Positions 32,026 to 39,487 of a stretch of 64,000 bases of DNA are shown here, in pieces. The position numbers were made by a program, and so were the translations under genes. Numbering within the stretch: the first letter of the stretch is position 1; each line of letters starts with the position of its first letter. The notes beneath the pieces were generated by a model. It was not told the DNA's origin. It ran no database searches and worked only from the letters and a program-made list of their open reading frames with translations. Source of the DNA: JACVRW01 sp963811055 (GTDB taxonomy: Bacteria > Actinomycetota > Thermoleophilia > Solirubrobacterales > Thermoleophilaceae); the NCBI GenBank assembly GCA_963811055.1, contig CAWEPQ010000019.1:434001-498000 (forward strand), read 5' to 3'.

Positions 32026-32442
32026 ATGCTGGTCAGGGACGGGATGAGCCGGATCGTGCTGACCGTGAACCCCGGGCACTCCCTGCGAGCGGCCGCTCAG
32101 GCCATGGCCGAGCGCCGCGTGGGCGCAGCTGTGGTGGTCGACCCCGAGCAGCCCGGACCGGGCATCGTGACCGAGCGCGACCTGCTCCTGGCCATCGCCG
32201 AGGGCCAGGACCCCGATACCGAGCTCGTGGCCACGCACCTCTCATCCAGCCTCACCTTCGCCTCGCCCGACTGGTCGCTCGAGCGGGCGGCCGAGGCCAT
32301 GGTGGAGGGCGGCTTCCGGCATCTGGTGGTGGTGGACGGCGGGGAGCTCACCGGGGTGCTCTCCATGCGCGACATCGTGCGCTGCTGGGTCTCCGCCTAC
32401 GCCACCAGCGAAATTCCGAACGACCTGCAGCGCACGGGCTAG
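32026..32442 (+). CDS. Two-CBS-domain protein
   Basis: A 138-residue protein made of a CBS pair (Bateman module): VRDGMSRIVLTVNPGHSLRAAAQAMAERRVGAAVVVD with GIVTERDLL, then LTFASPDWSLERAAEAMVEGGFRHLVVVD with GVLSMRDIVR. Such stand-alone pairs bind adenine nucleotides and act as energy or redox sensors. GGGAGGAG sits at good spacing upstream of the ATG. It is divergent from the AraC-type gene, with about 80 bases of shared control region, and its stop overlaps the next minus-strand gene. Confidence 0.9.
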   Translation: MLVRDGMSRIVLTVNPGHSLRAAAQAMAERRVGAAVVVDPEQPGPGIVTERDLLLAIAEGQDPDTELVATHLSSSLTFASPDWSLERAAEAMVEGGFRHLVVVDGGELTGVLSMRDIVRCWVSAYATSEIPNDLQRTG

Positions 32443-32639
32443 CCCGGCGGGTCGTCGGACTCCGCGTCCGCGCGCTCTTCCAGCTTCTCGCGCAGGTAGG
32501 CGGCCTTGTCGGCCCGCCTCACGTGCTCGTCGGTCTCCTCCTCGCTGGGAGACCTGTCGGCCTGCCGGCGCTCCTCCGCCTCACGCTCGGCCTGCCGGAT
32601 CCGAAGCTCCCTGGTGGTGGGATCCTCGCCGTCGGCCAT
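32439..32639 (-). CDS. Small charged protein of unknown function
   Basis: Sixty-six residues, almost all charged: MADGEDPTTRELRIRQAEREAEERRQADRS followed by an acidic coil and DESDDPPG-type end. It is predicted to be a soluble helix or disordered. No homologue recognised. Codon choice follows the high-GC pattern of a real gene. It follows a COX4-like gene by about six bases, so it may be part of that small unit. Confidence 0.55.
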   Translation of the reverse strand: MADGEDPTTRELRIRQAEREAEERRQADRSPSEEETDEHVRRADKAAYLREKLEERADAESDDPPG

Positions 32640-32645
32640 GAAGCG

Positions 32646-32882
32646 CTAGTGCTCTAGCGGGAGCTCGCTGATGTCCTCGCGGGTCTCGCGCACCCAGCGC
32701 ACGACCGCCACGAGCGTGATCACGACGCCGATCCCGACCAGCACCCAGTTGATGACGATCCCGGTGAGCGCGAGCGTGAGGCCCAGGGCTGTGAGCACCG
32801 GGAGGTAGGACGGCCCGGGGAGGTGCACGGTCTCGCTCGCGGCCGTGGCGTCCTCGCCGTGGTGGTGGACCTCGTCGGTCAT
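32646..32882 (-). CDS. Actinobacterial cytochrome c oxidase subunit IV-like protein
   Basis: Seventy-eight residues: a His/acidic start (MTDEVHHHGEDATAASETVHLPGPS) and two membrane helices (VLTALGLTLALTGIVINWVLV and GIGVVITLVAVVRWV) with a charged tail TREDISELPLEH. This matches the small subunit IV of actinobacterial aa3 oxidases. The ATG at 32882 overlaps the stop of the upstream 34-residue gene (TGATG). It is not linked to either ctaCD operon, so which oxidase it serves is unclear. Confidence 0.72.
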   Translation of the reverse strand: MTDEVHHHGEDATAASETVHLPGPSYLPVLTALGLTLALTGIVINWVLVGIGVVITLVAVVRWVRETREDISELPLEH

Positions 32883-32986
32883 CAGTAGACGAGCCCGACG
32901 ACCCAGGAGAGGGCGAACACCACGATCGCGATCGCCCCCGCGATGAGGCCGGTGCGGATGTTCTTGTAGGCCAGCCGACGGTCCAT
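32882..32986 (-). CDS. 34-residue membrane protein, probable oxidase accessory subunit
   Basis: ATG at 32986 opens MDRRLAYKNIRTGLIAGAIAIVVFALSWVVGLVY, one short basic segment followed by one membrane helix. It overlaps the start of the COX4-like gene, so the two are translated together. Two such small proteins in a row resemble the small subunits of actinobacterial oxidases. It ends 14 bases downstream of the galK stop on the same strand. Confidence 0.6.
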   Translation of the reverse strand: MDRRLAYKNIRTGLIAGAIAIVVFALSWVVGLVY

Positions 32987-33000
32987 CCGGGCGTGTTGTA

Positions 33001-34044
33001 TCAGGTGGCCGGGAGGAGTCGAGCCGCGCCGAAGGGCTCGACCGCCAACCCACCCTCGGGCGGTGTGCGCCCGGGCGGGAAGAGCGCGAGCACCGAGCCG
33101 CCGAACCCGCCGCCCATCATGCGGGCGCCGATCGCCCCCGCTGCGTGGCAGCGCTCGCGGGCGCGCTCGACCTCCGGCACCGAGGCCTCATAGTCGTCGC
33201 GCAGGCTGCGGTGGGAGGCGTCCAGCAGCCCACCGACCGCGTCGAGGTCGCCGGCGCCCAGTGCCGCGACCATGGCGTCCACGCGCTCGTTCTCGGACAC
33301 CACGTGGCGCACGCGGCGGCGCCACGGGTCTGGGATCGCCTCCCAGTCCACGGTGTCTGCGTGGCGCAGCGAGTCCACCCCGAGCAGCTCGCACGCCCGC
33401 GCGCATTCCGCGCGACGCTCGTTGTAGCCCGACCGGGCGAGCTCGCGCGCAGCGCCCGAAGGCAGCACGGCGAGCCGGTGGCGGCCCAGCTCCAGCGGAA
33501 TCGGGCTGAGCACCGGTCCGGCCATGTCGATGCGCAGGGCATGGCCCTCGCGCCCGTGTAGCGAGGCGAGCTGGTCGAGCAGGCCGGTTCGGGCGCCCAC
33601 CCAGTCGTTCTCGATGCGCGAGCACAGGCGCGCCAGCTCCATGCGATCGGGCTCGTCCTCGCCCGCCACGGCCAGCAGCGCCAGGCAGAGCGCCACGCTC
33701 AGCGCCGCCGACGACGAGAGCCCGGCGCCGAGCGGCACGGTGCCGGAGATCTCGAGCCGGCAGGCCGGCGGCCGCACGCGCGCCCGTGCCAGCTCCGCGG
33801 TGGCCCCATGCGCGAACGCGCGCCAGTCCCCGGGGGCGGCACCCGGCTGGCCGGGGTCGTGCCGGTCGAAGCTGTGGCGCTCGTCGAGGTCGAGCGCGAT
33901 CACGTCCATGCGGTTTCCCGGCAGCGGCGTGGCCGTCACCGTCACGCCCAGCCCGATCGCGAACGGAAGGCAGAGGCCGTCGTTGTAGTCCGTGTGCTCC
34001 CCGATCAGGTTCACCCGGCCCGGGGCGAAGGCCGTGGCTCGCAT
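33001..34044 (-). CDS. galK: Galactokinase
   Basis: A 347-residue GHMP kinase phosphorylating galactose at C1 in the Leloir pathway. Motifs are GRVNLIGEHTDYNDG (galactokinase signature, near residue 9), GTVPLGAGLSSSAALSVAL (ATP-binding P-loop of GHMP kinases), GLLDQLAS with the catalytic aspartate, and GARMMGGGFGGSVLALF at the C-terminus. The ATG at 34044 is picked by homology; the frame is open far upstream across a repeat element and the next gene. No galT or galE is adjacent. A repeat copy lies 29 bases upstream of the start. Confidence 0.94.
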   Translation of the reverse strand: MRATAFAPGRVNLIGEHTDYNDGLCLPFAIGLGVTVTATPLPGNRMDVIALDLDERHSFDRHDPGQPGAAPGDWRAFAHGATAELARARVRPPACRLEISGTVPLGAGLSSSAALSVALCLALLAVAGEDEPDRMELARLCSRIENDWVGARTGLLDQLASLHGREGHALRIDMAGPVLSPIPLELGRHRLAVLPSGAARELARSGYNERRAECARACELLGVDSLRHADTVDWEAIPDPWRRRVRHVVSENERVDAMVAALGAGDLDAVGGLLDASHRSLRDDYEASVPEVERARERCHAAGAIGARMMGGGFGGSVLALFPPGRTPPEGGLAVEPFGAARLLPAT

Positions 34045-34073
34045 GGCGCAGGTATACCGGCGCCTCCGGATTT

Positions 34074-34108
34074 GCGGAAGCAGCCGGCTCGGCCGGCTGC
34101 GCACCGAC
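34074..34108 (+). repeat. Hairpin repeat element, copy 4 (intergenic)
   Basis: Thirty-five bases, arms GCAGCCGGC and GCCGGCTGC with loop TCG, flanked by GCGGAA and GCACCGAC: identical to copy 1 over its length. It lies four bases after the stop of the MepA-like gene and 29 bases before the galK start, all transcribed leftward, so it could attenuate read-through into galK. Confidence 0.85.
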
Positions 34109-34112
34109 AGGG

Positions 34113-34841
34113 TCAGGGATTGAGGCGTACGTGGAGGTGGTTGTCGTGGTTGGCCAGCACGCTCACGCGCGGGCCGGTGAGCCCGGTGGACGGGCCCACG
34201 AGCACCAGCGCCGCGCCGGCGGCCAGGAAGCGGTCCACCAGCTCCTGGGACAGCCGCGGGTCGATCTGCGCGGCGCCCCGGGGCGCGCGTTCGGCGCCGT
34301 CGCTGCGCGGGTAGTACACGTCGGCGTCGAGGCCGTTCTGGTGGCTCGCGTGCCCGATGTAGCCGAAGCGCGGGCCGAAGTCGCCTCCGTGGGGCCTGCT
34401 GAGATCGCCGATCGCCATCCGGGCGGCGCGCGGGTGGGCGCGGTGATAGCCGCGCGACACCCGGAGCAGGACCCTCACCAGGCGATCGGTGCCGAAGCGC
34501 CGCCAGGGCCGGTTGGGGGACCGGCGCAGGACCGGGTCCCACGTGTAGAAGTGGCGGCCCTCGGCGGGTAGGCGCACCCCTCTCACCAGCCGCCCGCCGG
34601 CCGGGCTGCCCACGGCCACGGAGTGGCGCCAGCGGATCCGTGGAGCGGGCGGGGGCCCTGGCTGCGGGCGCGGCGCGGCGCGCTCCGGCGGCGCCGGGGG
34701 CGGCGGCCCGGGCCGGCGCGTATCCGCCACCCTCACGGGGGACGTGGCGATCGTCCAGATGGCCGCGGCCGCCGCGAGCGACAGCGCGGCCACGGCAGCG
34801 CCGCGCCTGCGCATCGGTGCTGGGGCGGTGGCCACGTGCAA
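34113..34841 (-). CDS. MepA-like penicillin-insensitive peptidoglycan endopeptidase (M74)
   Basis: A 242-residue exported LAS-type metallopeptidase. An N-terminal anchor or signal (about residues 12-32) is followed by a Pro-rich linker and the catalytic domain. The MepA zinc motifs are intact: GDLSRPHGGDFGPRFGYIGHASHQNGLDADVYYP near residue 150 and NHDNHLHVRL at the end. MepA cleaves the D-Ala-meso-DAP cross-link. The longest start is TTG at 34841; an ATG nine codons in (RRRGAAVAALSL) gives a more normal signal peptide. It lies upstream of galK, separated by a repeat copy. Confidence 0.85.
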   Translation of the reverse strand: MHVATAPAPMRRRGAAVAALSLAAAAAIWTIATSPVRVADTRRPGPPPPAPPERAAPRPQPGPPPAPRIRWRHSVAVGSPAGGRLVRGVRLPAEGRHFYTWDPVLRRSPNRPWRRFGTDRLVRVLLRVSRGYHRAHPRAARMAIGDLSRPHGGDFGPRFGYIGHASHQNGLDADVYYPRSDGAERAPRGAAQIDPRLSQELVDRFLAAGAALVLVGPSTGLTGPRVSVLANHDNHLHVRLNP

Positions 34842-34876
34842 GCTCTACGGGCCCGGGACGCGGACGGGTCCGCAGG

Positions 34877-34882
34877 TACCCT
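34877..34882 (+). promoter_or_regulatory. Putative -10 box (TACCCT) of a leaderless transcript
   Basis: TACCCT ends six bases before the ATG at 34889 of the PPOX-type gene, which has no Shine-Dalgarno. The hexamer matches the TANNNT pattern only loosely. Confidence 0.3.
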
Positions 34883-34888
34883 CGGAAC

Positions 34889-35470
34889 ATGGGTCGCGTC
34901 TACGACGGCATCGACGAGCGCCAGCGCGCATGGATCGCCCGGCAGCCGCTGTTCTTCGTCGGCACCGCGCCGCTGGACGGCGAGGGGCACGTGAACGTCT
35001 CGCCGAAGGGGCCGATCGGCAGCCTCAGCGTGCTCGACGAGCACACCGTGGCCTACCTCGACGTGCTCGGCAGCGGCGCGGAGACGATCGCCCATCTGCG
35101 CGAGAACGGGCGGATCGTGATCATGCTCTGCGCCTTCGAGGGGCCGCCGCGAATCGTGCGCCTGCACGGTCGCGGGGAGCACGTCCTGGCAGCGGATCCG
35201 CGCTTCGCGGAGCTGCTCGAGCGCTGCGACTTCGAGCAGCCGGAGGTGCCGGAGTCGCGCCGTGCGATCGTCCTCGTGCGCGTCACACGCGTGTCCGACT
35301 CGTGCGGCTACGGCGTGCCGCTCATGAGCTACGAGGGGGAGCGCAAGCATCAGGCCGCCTCGTCGGCCAAGCGCCTGCGGGTGCACGGGCCCGAGGGCTT
35401 TCTCGACTACCAGCGCGAGTACAACGCCGAGAGCCTCGACGGGCTCCCGGCCGTGGACGTCCCGTCCTAG
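34889..35470 (+). CDS. Pyridoxamine 5'-phosphate oxidase-family flavin-binding protein
   Basis: A 193-residue split-barrel protein. It starts MGRVYDGIDERQRAWIARQPLFFVGTAPLDGEGHVNVSPKG, the PPOX pattern with the VNVSPKG FMN-binding strand, and continues with ENGRIVIMLCAFEGPPRIVRLHGRGEHV. The C-terminal third (ESRRAIVLVRVTRVSDSCGYGVPLMSYEGERK) matches a subgroup annotated as general-stress or deazaflavin/flavin reductases. Its substrate is unknown. The TAG stop is in CTAG, shared in opposite sense with the likely stop of the converging ROK kinase. Confidence 0.88.
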   Translation: MGRVYDGIDERQRAWIARQPLFFVGTAPLDGEGHVNVSPKGPIGSLSVLDEHTVAYLDVLGSGAETIAHLRENGRIVIMLCAFEGPPRIVRLHGRGEHVLAADPRFAELLERCDFEQPEVPESRRAIVLVRVTRVSDSCGYGVPLMSYEGERKHQAASSAKRLRVHGPEGFLDYQREYNAESLDGLPAVDVPS

Positions 35471-36448
35471 AGGGGCGGTGCGCGCGCGGGCGCGGCCCTT
35501 GACGAGCAGGCTCGCGCCGATGGCGCCGCCGAGGTCGCCGAGCGCGGCGGCGCGCACGGCGGGCGGGCGGTCCGACACGAACAGATGGGGCTGCATCGCC
35601 TCGCGGATGCGCTCGACGTAGGGCTCGCCCAGCCGCGTGCCCAGCCCGCCGCCGATCACCACGGCCTCCACGTCCAGCACGTTCACGACCGACGCCACGC
35701 CGGCGCCCAGCGCCTCCACCGCACGCTCGATCAGCTTCACTGCCAGCGGGTCCTCACGCTCCAGCGCACGTGCCCAGATGCCGCTCTGGAGGCGGGTGCG
35801 GCCGCGCTTCTCCATGATGTCGAAGAGCTCGGTCTCGTGGCCCTTCTTCGCCCGGCGGCGAGCCTCGATCTCCATCGCACCGCGGCCGGCGTAGGCCTCC
35901 ATGCAGCCGTCGCGGCCGCAGGTGCAGCGGGCGCCGCCCATCTCCACCACCACGTGGCCGATCTCGGCGGCGGCGCCGCGGCCGATCCACGGCTTCCCGT
36001 CGAGGATGATTCCTCCGCCCACGCCGGTGCCCCACCACACGCCCAGGAGCGACTTGTTGCGGCGCCCCGCGCCCAGCGCGAACTCACCGTCGACCGCGAC
36101 CTGGACGTCGTTCCCGAGCGAAACGGGGCAGCCCAGCCGCTCCGACAGCGCCAGCGCCAGCGGGAACGCCTCCTCCCAGTCCGGCAGGTTGCGCGCGCCG
36201 GCCACGATTCCGGCCTCGGCGTCCACCGCTCCCGGAGAGCCGACCCCGGTGCCCGCGAGCTGGTCGGTCTCCACCCCGGCAGCGGCGGCGGCCTCGCGCA
36301 TCGTCTCGACGATCTTCTCCACCACCGCCGGCGGGCCGCCCTCCTCGGGCGTTTGCAGCTTGGCCTCGCCCACCACCTTGCCGCGGGCGCCCATCACCAC
36401 CGCCTGGATCTTGGTGCCGCCCAGGTCTATGCCGCCCTTCACGGTCAT
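35467..36448 (-). CDS. ROK-family sugar kinase (glucokinase-like), 3' end uncertain
   Basis: An ROK kinase of about 325 residues. It begins KGGIDLGGTKIQAVVM (ATP phosphate loop), has VGSPGAVDAEAG, LGNDVQVAVDGEF, the second phosphate loop GTGVGGGIILDGK, and the zinc-binding CTCGRDGCMEAYAGRGA. The fold ends with VIGGGLGTRLGEPYVERI and LGDLGGAIGASLLVKG. The frame does not stop where expected; it stays open to 34733, antisense through the whole PPOX gene. A TAG in the neighbouring frame at 35469-35467 shares CTAG with the PPOX stop. One extra base in the GC repeat at about 35475-35500 would restore it. Confidence 0.85.
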
Positions 36449-36470
36449 GACGCTAACCGATGCCCGTACG

Positions 36471-37856
36471 TCAGACCGCCGCCGCGACCTCGTGGTTGGC
36501 CCTGAACACGCCGTCGGGGTCGTACCGGCCCTTGACCGACTGCAGCCGCGCGAAGGTGTCCTCGTCGAACGAGAGTGCCGCGGGCGCCGGCACGTCCACG
36601 AAGTTGAGGTAACGGCTGGTGGCGGACCACGGCTGGAGCGCCTCGCTGATCTTCTTCACGTGGGCTTTCGTAGCGGCTGCGCCGTCCGGGTCGCCGGCCA
36701 TTCCCACGGAGTAGATGGCGAAGTCGGCGTCGAGGGCCGCGGTGGCTCCGCCGTTGGCGGGCGGACGCGCCATCGCGCCGCCGAGATGGCGTAGCTGCAC
36801 TGACAGAAGCGGACTGCCCGAACCGGCACCGGCCACGCCCACGAGCGCATCCACCGCCTCGGCGGGGAACTCACCCAGCAGGTCGCCGTCGCCGATCGCC
36901 GGCACGGGCTCCTCCGGATCGCCATTCAGGGCGCTCAGACCGGGCGCCGGGATCGTGCCGAAGCTGTTCAGGAGAGGCTCTCCGAGCTCCACGATCGGGC
37001 GCATCAGCTCTGCCCCCTCCGCGGCCGGTCCGGCGTACGCCGCGGTCACGTCCACGATCGGGTTGCCGCGCAACGGCTCCGGCACCTCCGGGAAGGGAGG
37101 CAGCGTGAGGAAGCGGGCCCAGGCGGTCATCTCGTCGGGCAGGTCGCGCGTCCACTCGAGGTAGGCCTGAAGCACCTCGGGCGCGCGGTCCACCGGCCAG
37201 GCGATCATCCCGGCGTACACCTCGGTCAGCGGGTAGAGCGAGAACTCCATCGCCGTCACCACCCCGAAGCTGCCGCCGCCTCCTCGCAGCGCCCAGAACA
37301 GGTCGGGCTCGTTCTCGTGGTCGGCCCGGACGAGCCGGCCGTCGCCCGTCACGACCTCGACGGCGAGCACGCTGTTGGCGGCGAGCCCGTGCAACCGGCT
37401 GGTCCAGCCGAGACCGCCGCCGAGCGTGTAGCCCACCACGCCCACCTCGGCCGCCGAACCATGCACGCCCACGAGGCCGAGCTCCGCGGCCTGGGCACTC
37501 ACGCTGCCCCAGACCACGCCCGCCTCCACCCGCGCGCGCCGGGCGCCGGCGTCGATCTCCACCCCGTCCATCTGGAGCGTGCGCAGCAGGATCGTGCCGT
37601 CCAGCGAGGCGATGCCCGAGGCGGCGTGCCCGGTGGACTGCGGTGCCACCCGCAGCCCCCGCTCGCGCGCGAAGTCCACGGTGGCCCGAACGTCATCCGC
37701 GCTTTGGGCAAGCACCACGGCGGCCGGATGCTGGTCGGCGGCGAGGTTCCAGGCCTGGCGGGCGGCGTCCCAGCCGTCGTCGCCGGGGGAGAGGGCGGTG
37801 CCACTGAGGCGCGCGGCCAGTGAGCTCAGGTCGATCGCGGCGGGGCTCTCGGACAT
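36471..37856 (-). CDS. FAD-linked oxidase with berberine-bridge-like C-terminus
   Basis: A 461-residue flavoprotein of the VAO/PCMH family. The FAD-binding half has PQSTGHAASGIASLDGTILL, with a His in the place of the covalent flavin linkage, and GVVGYTLGGGLGWTSRLHGLAANSV, GGGGSFGVVTAMEF. The partner cysteine of bicovalent enzymes is absent, so flavin should be linked once or not at all. The end has the BBE-type KGRYDPDGVFRANHEV. The preferred start is ATG at 37856 with AAGGGA upstream; the frame is open 12 codons further. Oxidation of a sugar or alcohol is likely; the substrate is unknown. Confidence 0.9.
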   Translation of the reverse strand: MSESPAAIDLSSLAARLSGTALSPGDDGWDAARQAWNLAADQHPAAVVLAQSADDVRATVDFARERGLRVAPQSTGHAASGIASLDGTILLRTLQMDGVEIDAGARRARVEAGVVWGSVSAQAAELGLVGVHGSAAEVGVVGYTLGGGLGWTSRLHGLAANSVLAVEVVTGDGRLVRADHENEPDLFWALRGGGGSFGVVTAMEFSLYPLTEVYAGMIAWPVDRAPEVLQAYLEWTRDLPDEMTAWARFLTLPPFPEVPEPLRGNPIVDVTAAYAGPAAEGAELMRPIVELGEPLLNSFGTIPAPGLSALNGDPEEPVPAIGDGDLLGEFPAEAVDALVGVAGAGSGSPLLSVQLRHLGGAMARPPANGGATAALDADFAIYSVGMAGDPDGAAATKAHVKKISEALQPWSATSRYLNFVDVPAPAALSFDEDTFARLQSVKGRYDPDGVFRANHEVAAAV

Positions 37857-37965
37857 CGATCTCGATCCCTTCGTTCGATTGCAGGGGCGCATGATGCCGA
37901 TCGGGGCGGGTCGGTGCCGGGCGCAGCCGCGGAGCTCGGCGCCCTAGTCCGTGCGGCAACGATCA

Positions 37966-38376
37966 TCACGCTGCAGGGAGCGTGATGGGAGATCTTGTCG
38001 CGCACACTCCGCCCAGGAAGTAGCGGCGCGCGCCGGTCATTCCCTTGTTGCCGACCACGATCAGGTCCACGGATCGCTCCTCGGCTATGTCCAGGATCAC
38101 GTCGGCGGGACTGCCGGGGCGCGCCTCCCAGTCCACCTCCACGCCCTCTTCCTGGGCGAGGCGCGCGGAGCGGGTCAGCACCTGGTCGGCCACCTCCCGC
38201 ATGCTTCCCCCGATGGTGGTGGCACCGCTCTGAACCTTCTCCGGAGGTGGCTTGTCGGGAAAGGCGGCCACCAGCACGAGGCGGGCCTTCATGCCTTTCG
38301 CCACGGCCACAGCCGCCTTGACCGCGCGTTCCGCGCGTTCCGAACCGTCTGTGCCAACCAACACCGAACTGATCAT
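37966..38376 (-). CDS. UspA-family universal stress protein, 3' end frameshifted
   Basis: An ATP-binding-type Usp domain. It begins SSVLVGTDGSERAERAVKAA, with AGGAGG upstream of the ATG, and keeps the nucleotide block VDLIVVGNKGMTGARRYFLGGV. The natural end of the domain, xNKISHHAPCSVxIV, is missing from the frame. The next frame carries DKISHHAPCSVMIVAART directly after GGV, near 38000, so the present 136-residue product ends in unrelated SPITLPAA. One missing base or two extra bases (a TG-TG duplication is visible) would account for it. Either a sequence error or a decayed gene. Confidence 0.85.
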   Translation of the reverse strand: MISSVLVGTDGSERAERAVKAAVAVAKGMKARLVLVAAFPDKPPPEKVQSGATTIGGSMREVADQVLTRSARLAQEEGVEVDWEARPGSPADVILDIAEERSVDLIVVGNKGMTGARRYFLGGVCATRSPITLPAA

Positions 38377-38506
38377 CGGCCTCCTCGGGACTCGGCTCCC
38401 AATGCCGCGCTGCGCGACCCTATCCGGTCCAGGCCGGCGGCGCGAGGCCCGCACACGTGGCGGCGTGAGATGGTTGCCTCGCCCTCCGTGGAGCTCTGAT
38501 CCACTT

Positions 38507-39487
38507 GTGCTGGGCGTGGACGTGGGCGGTACCAAGGTCGCCGTCGGGGCGATCGTCGGCGCCGACGTGACCCACATCGAGGAGTCGCCCACGCCACTCG
38601 AGAGCACCGAGGCGCTGCTCGACGGTATCGAGGCCACCGCCCGCCGGGTGATCGACCGCGTGGGTCAGCCTGCCGCGGTGGGGGTGGGGGTCCCGTCGCA
38701 GATCGACTACGCCACGGGCACCGTCGAGTCGAGCGTGAACATCCCGCTCACGGGCGTCCCGCTGCGGGCGGAGCTCGAGGGCCGCTTCGGCGTGCCGGTG
38801 TTCGTGGACAACGACGCCAACTGCGCGGCGCTGGCCGAGGCCCAGCTCGTGGACGACGCCCCGGCCAGTGTGCTCGTGATGCTCACGCTGGGCACCGGCG
38901 TGGGCGGGGGAGTGGTGGTCGAGGGAAAGACCTTCCGCGGGGCACACGGCCTGGGAGCCGAGCTCGGACACTTCACGATCGACCCGGAGGGCCCGCCCTG
39001 CCCCGGCAACTGCCCTGGCCGCGGCTGCGTGGAGGCCTACTGCAGCGGCCAGGCGCTCGAACGCGACGCCACCGAGTACGCCCGTGACATGCCCGACAGC
39101 GAGCTGGCAGCGAAGTTGGACGCGGGCGGGCGGGTGACCGGCCGCGCCCTCGTGACGATCGCGCGCGACGGCGACAGCGACGCCCTGCGGGTGTTCGACC
39201 GCTTCGCGCGCATGCTCGGGGTGGCCATCGGCGGCTACGTGAACGTGTTCGAGCCGGAATACGTGGTGGTCGGGGGCGGCCTCTCACGCGCCGCGGACCT
39301 GTACTTCGAGAAGGCCGTGGACGAGGCCCGCTCGCGTGCCCTCCCCGCTCTCTGGCGCCGCGTGACCGTCTCGCTCGCCCGCGGCGGCGCCAACGCCGGC
39401 GTGATCGGCGCGGGCGTGCTCGCGGCCCACGAGGCGGCACGCGATACTGCGCGGCTGCGAGTCGAATCGATCGAGGGAGCCGAATGA
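38507..39487 (+). CDS. ROK-family glucokinase, first gene of the sugar-phosphate operon
   Basis: A kinase of about 326 residues, probably glucokinase. It begins VLGVDVGGTKVAVGAIVG, has VGVPSQIDYATGTVESSVNIPL, DNDANCAALAEAQ with the catalytic aspartate, TLGTGVGGGVVVEG, and the ROK zinc cluster CPGNCPGRGCVEAYCSG. The C-terminal GYVNVFEPEYVVVGGGL is the ATP side. GTG 38507 is the likely start; GTG 38465 is an alternative with 14 more residues. The stop overlaps the tkt start (ATGA). Glucokinase at the head of tkt, tal-pgi, gnd and zwf fits feeding glucose into the pentose phosphate route. Confidence 0.85.
   Translation: MLGVDVGGTKVAVGAIVGADVTHIEESPTPLESTEALLDGIEATARRVIDRVGQPAAVGVGVPSQIDYATGTVESSVNIPLTGVPLRAELEGRFGVPVFVDNDANCAALAEAQLVDDAPASVLVMLTLGTGVGGGVVVEGKTFRGAHGLGAELGHFTIDPEGPPCPGNCPGRGCVEAYCSGQALERDATEYARDMPDSELAAKLDAGGRVTGRALVTIARDGDSDALRVFDRFARMLGVAIGGYVNVFEPEYVVVGGGLSRAADLYFEKAVDEARSRALPALWRRVTVSLARGGANAGVIGAGVLAAHEAARDTARLRVESIEGAE

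Noticed and set aside
33838..33862. GGCACCCGGCTGGCCGGGGTC in galK as another coding repeat copy
   Set aside because: The arms do not pair over nine bases, the flanks differ, and the encoded residues fit the galactokinase alignment.
34733..35466. C-terminal half of the 571-codon ROK frame as a real extension
   Set aside because: It is entirely antisense to a well-conserved PPOX gene and has shadow composition; a frame slip at the kinase end is the simpler reading.
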